From NCBI GenBank assembly GCA_002338605.1, contig DDIP01000135.1, forward strand, positions 30,923 to 38,335: a DNA stretch of 7,413 bases, written 5' to 3'. A program made the translations under genes and the position numbers. Positions 7,311-7,413 of the stretch are shown piece by piece (position 1 is the first letter of the stretch; each line of letters opens with the position of its first letter). Source of the DNA: Proteobacteria bacterium UBA1847 (GTDB taxonomy: Bacteria; Pseudomonadota; Gammaproteobacteria; Steroidobacterales; Woeseiaceae). Under the pieces are notes generated by a model. It saw nothing but the letters and a program-made list of their open reading frames with translations. It ran no database searches and was not told the DNA's origin.

Positions 7311-7413
7311 TGTAAGAATTCCTGCGTCAGGGGGTACGGGCTGTTGGCGTCGCGAAGGACTTGATCAGCCGATACCAATAATTGTTCGAGTCGTTGAATG
7401 CCTGCACGCCAAT
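7307..7413 (-). CDS. C-terminal end of an unidentified gene upstream of gabT (frame uncertain)
   Basis: The last 34 codons of a minus-strand frame enter from the right edge and end in a TGA that overlaps the gabT ATG as ATGA, a common arrangement of translationally coupled operon genes. The readable tail is helix-like (GIQRLEQLLVSADQVLRD, then NSPYPLTQEFLQ) with the Leu/Glu/Gln/Ala make-up of a normal soluble protein, and its bases follow the usual pattern of GC-rich first and GC-poor second codon positions. No family is recognised. A competing minus-strand frame is also open from the edge to a TGA at 7327-7329 (28 residues, ending FATPTARTP, 16 nt before gabT). It has a GC-richer third position but an unusual Asn/Thr/Trp/Tyr-rich make-up. 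One of the two is probably real; I prefer the first on overlap and composition. Confidence 0.4.
   Translation of the reverse strand, partial: WRAGIQRLEQLLVSADQVLRDANSPYPLTQEFLQ
7319..7324 (-). promoter_or_regulatory. Ribosome-binding site of gabT
   Basis: Minus-strand CAGGAA with the AGGA core at 7323-7320, 9 nt before the ATG at 7310. It supports ATG 7310 over the ATG at 7301, which would be 18 nt away. It probably lies inside the end of the upstream coding region. Confidence 0.6.

Noticed and set aside
1..7413. CRISPR array, tRNA, rRNA, insertion sequence or phage elements
   Set aside because: No regularly spaced direct repeats, no recognisable RNA gene, no transposase or integrase frame and no long terminal inverted repeats were seen.

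Overview
The window looks like ordinary chromosome from a Gram-negative bacterium of moderately high GC content (roughly 57-60 % by eye), most likely a gammaproteobacterium. The support is a tripartite RND efflux module, which needs an outer membrane, a GabT of the proteobacterial type, and at the left edge the two-helix membrane anchor with an 'RRRxVFR' motif, which I know from many gammaproteobacterial adenylate-cyclase-like and TPR proteins. No insertion sequence, phage gene, tRNA, rRNA, CRISPR array or obvious horizontal-transfer scar was seen.

Layout, left to right: (1) the first 75 codons of a minus-strand membrane-anchored protein run off the left edge (1-227). (2) A 302-bp divergent intergenic region (228-529) holds two perfect TATAAT hexamers, one facing each way. 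(3) A plus-strand cluster follows: RND periplasmic adaptor (530-1642), RND inner-membrane pump (1647-4748, 4 nt later) and an MFS transporter (4778-5989, 29 nt later). (4) On the minus strand, gabT (5982-7310) converges on the MFS gene, and the two coding ends overlap by 8 bp. (5) At the right edge, upstream of gabT and on the same strand, is the tail of another coding region. Its frame is uncertain; the preferred frame ends in an ATGA overlap with the gabT start.

How they work together: the adaptor and pump should form an HAE1-type proton-driven exporter that recruits a TolC-like outer-membrane channel encoded elsewhere, since none is in the window. The MFS transporter sits in the same transcription direction and may be co-transcribed; its substrate cannot be read from sequence. 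GabT moves the amino group of 4-aminobutyrate to 2-oxoglutarate, giving succinate semialdehyde and glutamate. It belongs to a different, leftward unit, and the succinate-semialdehyde dehydrogenase that normally completes the path is not visible.

I found no convincing new system. The points most worth a second look are the perfect -10 box six bases before the adaptor ATG with no Shine-Dalgarno (a possible leaderless mRNA), the convergent 8-bp gene overlap that leaves no room for a terminator, a 9-codon ORF bridging the RND stop and the MFS start, and a marked excess of the palindrome CGATCG.
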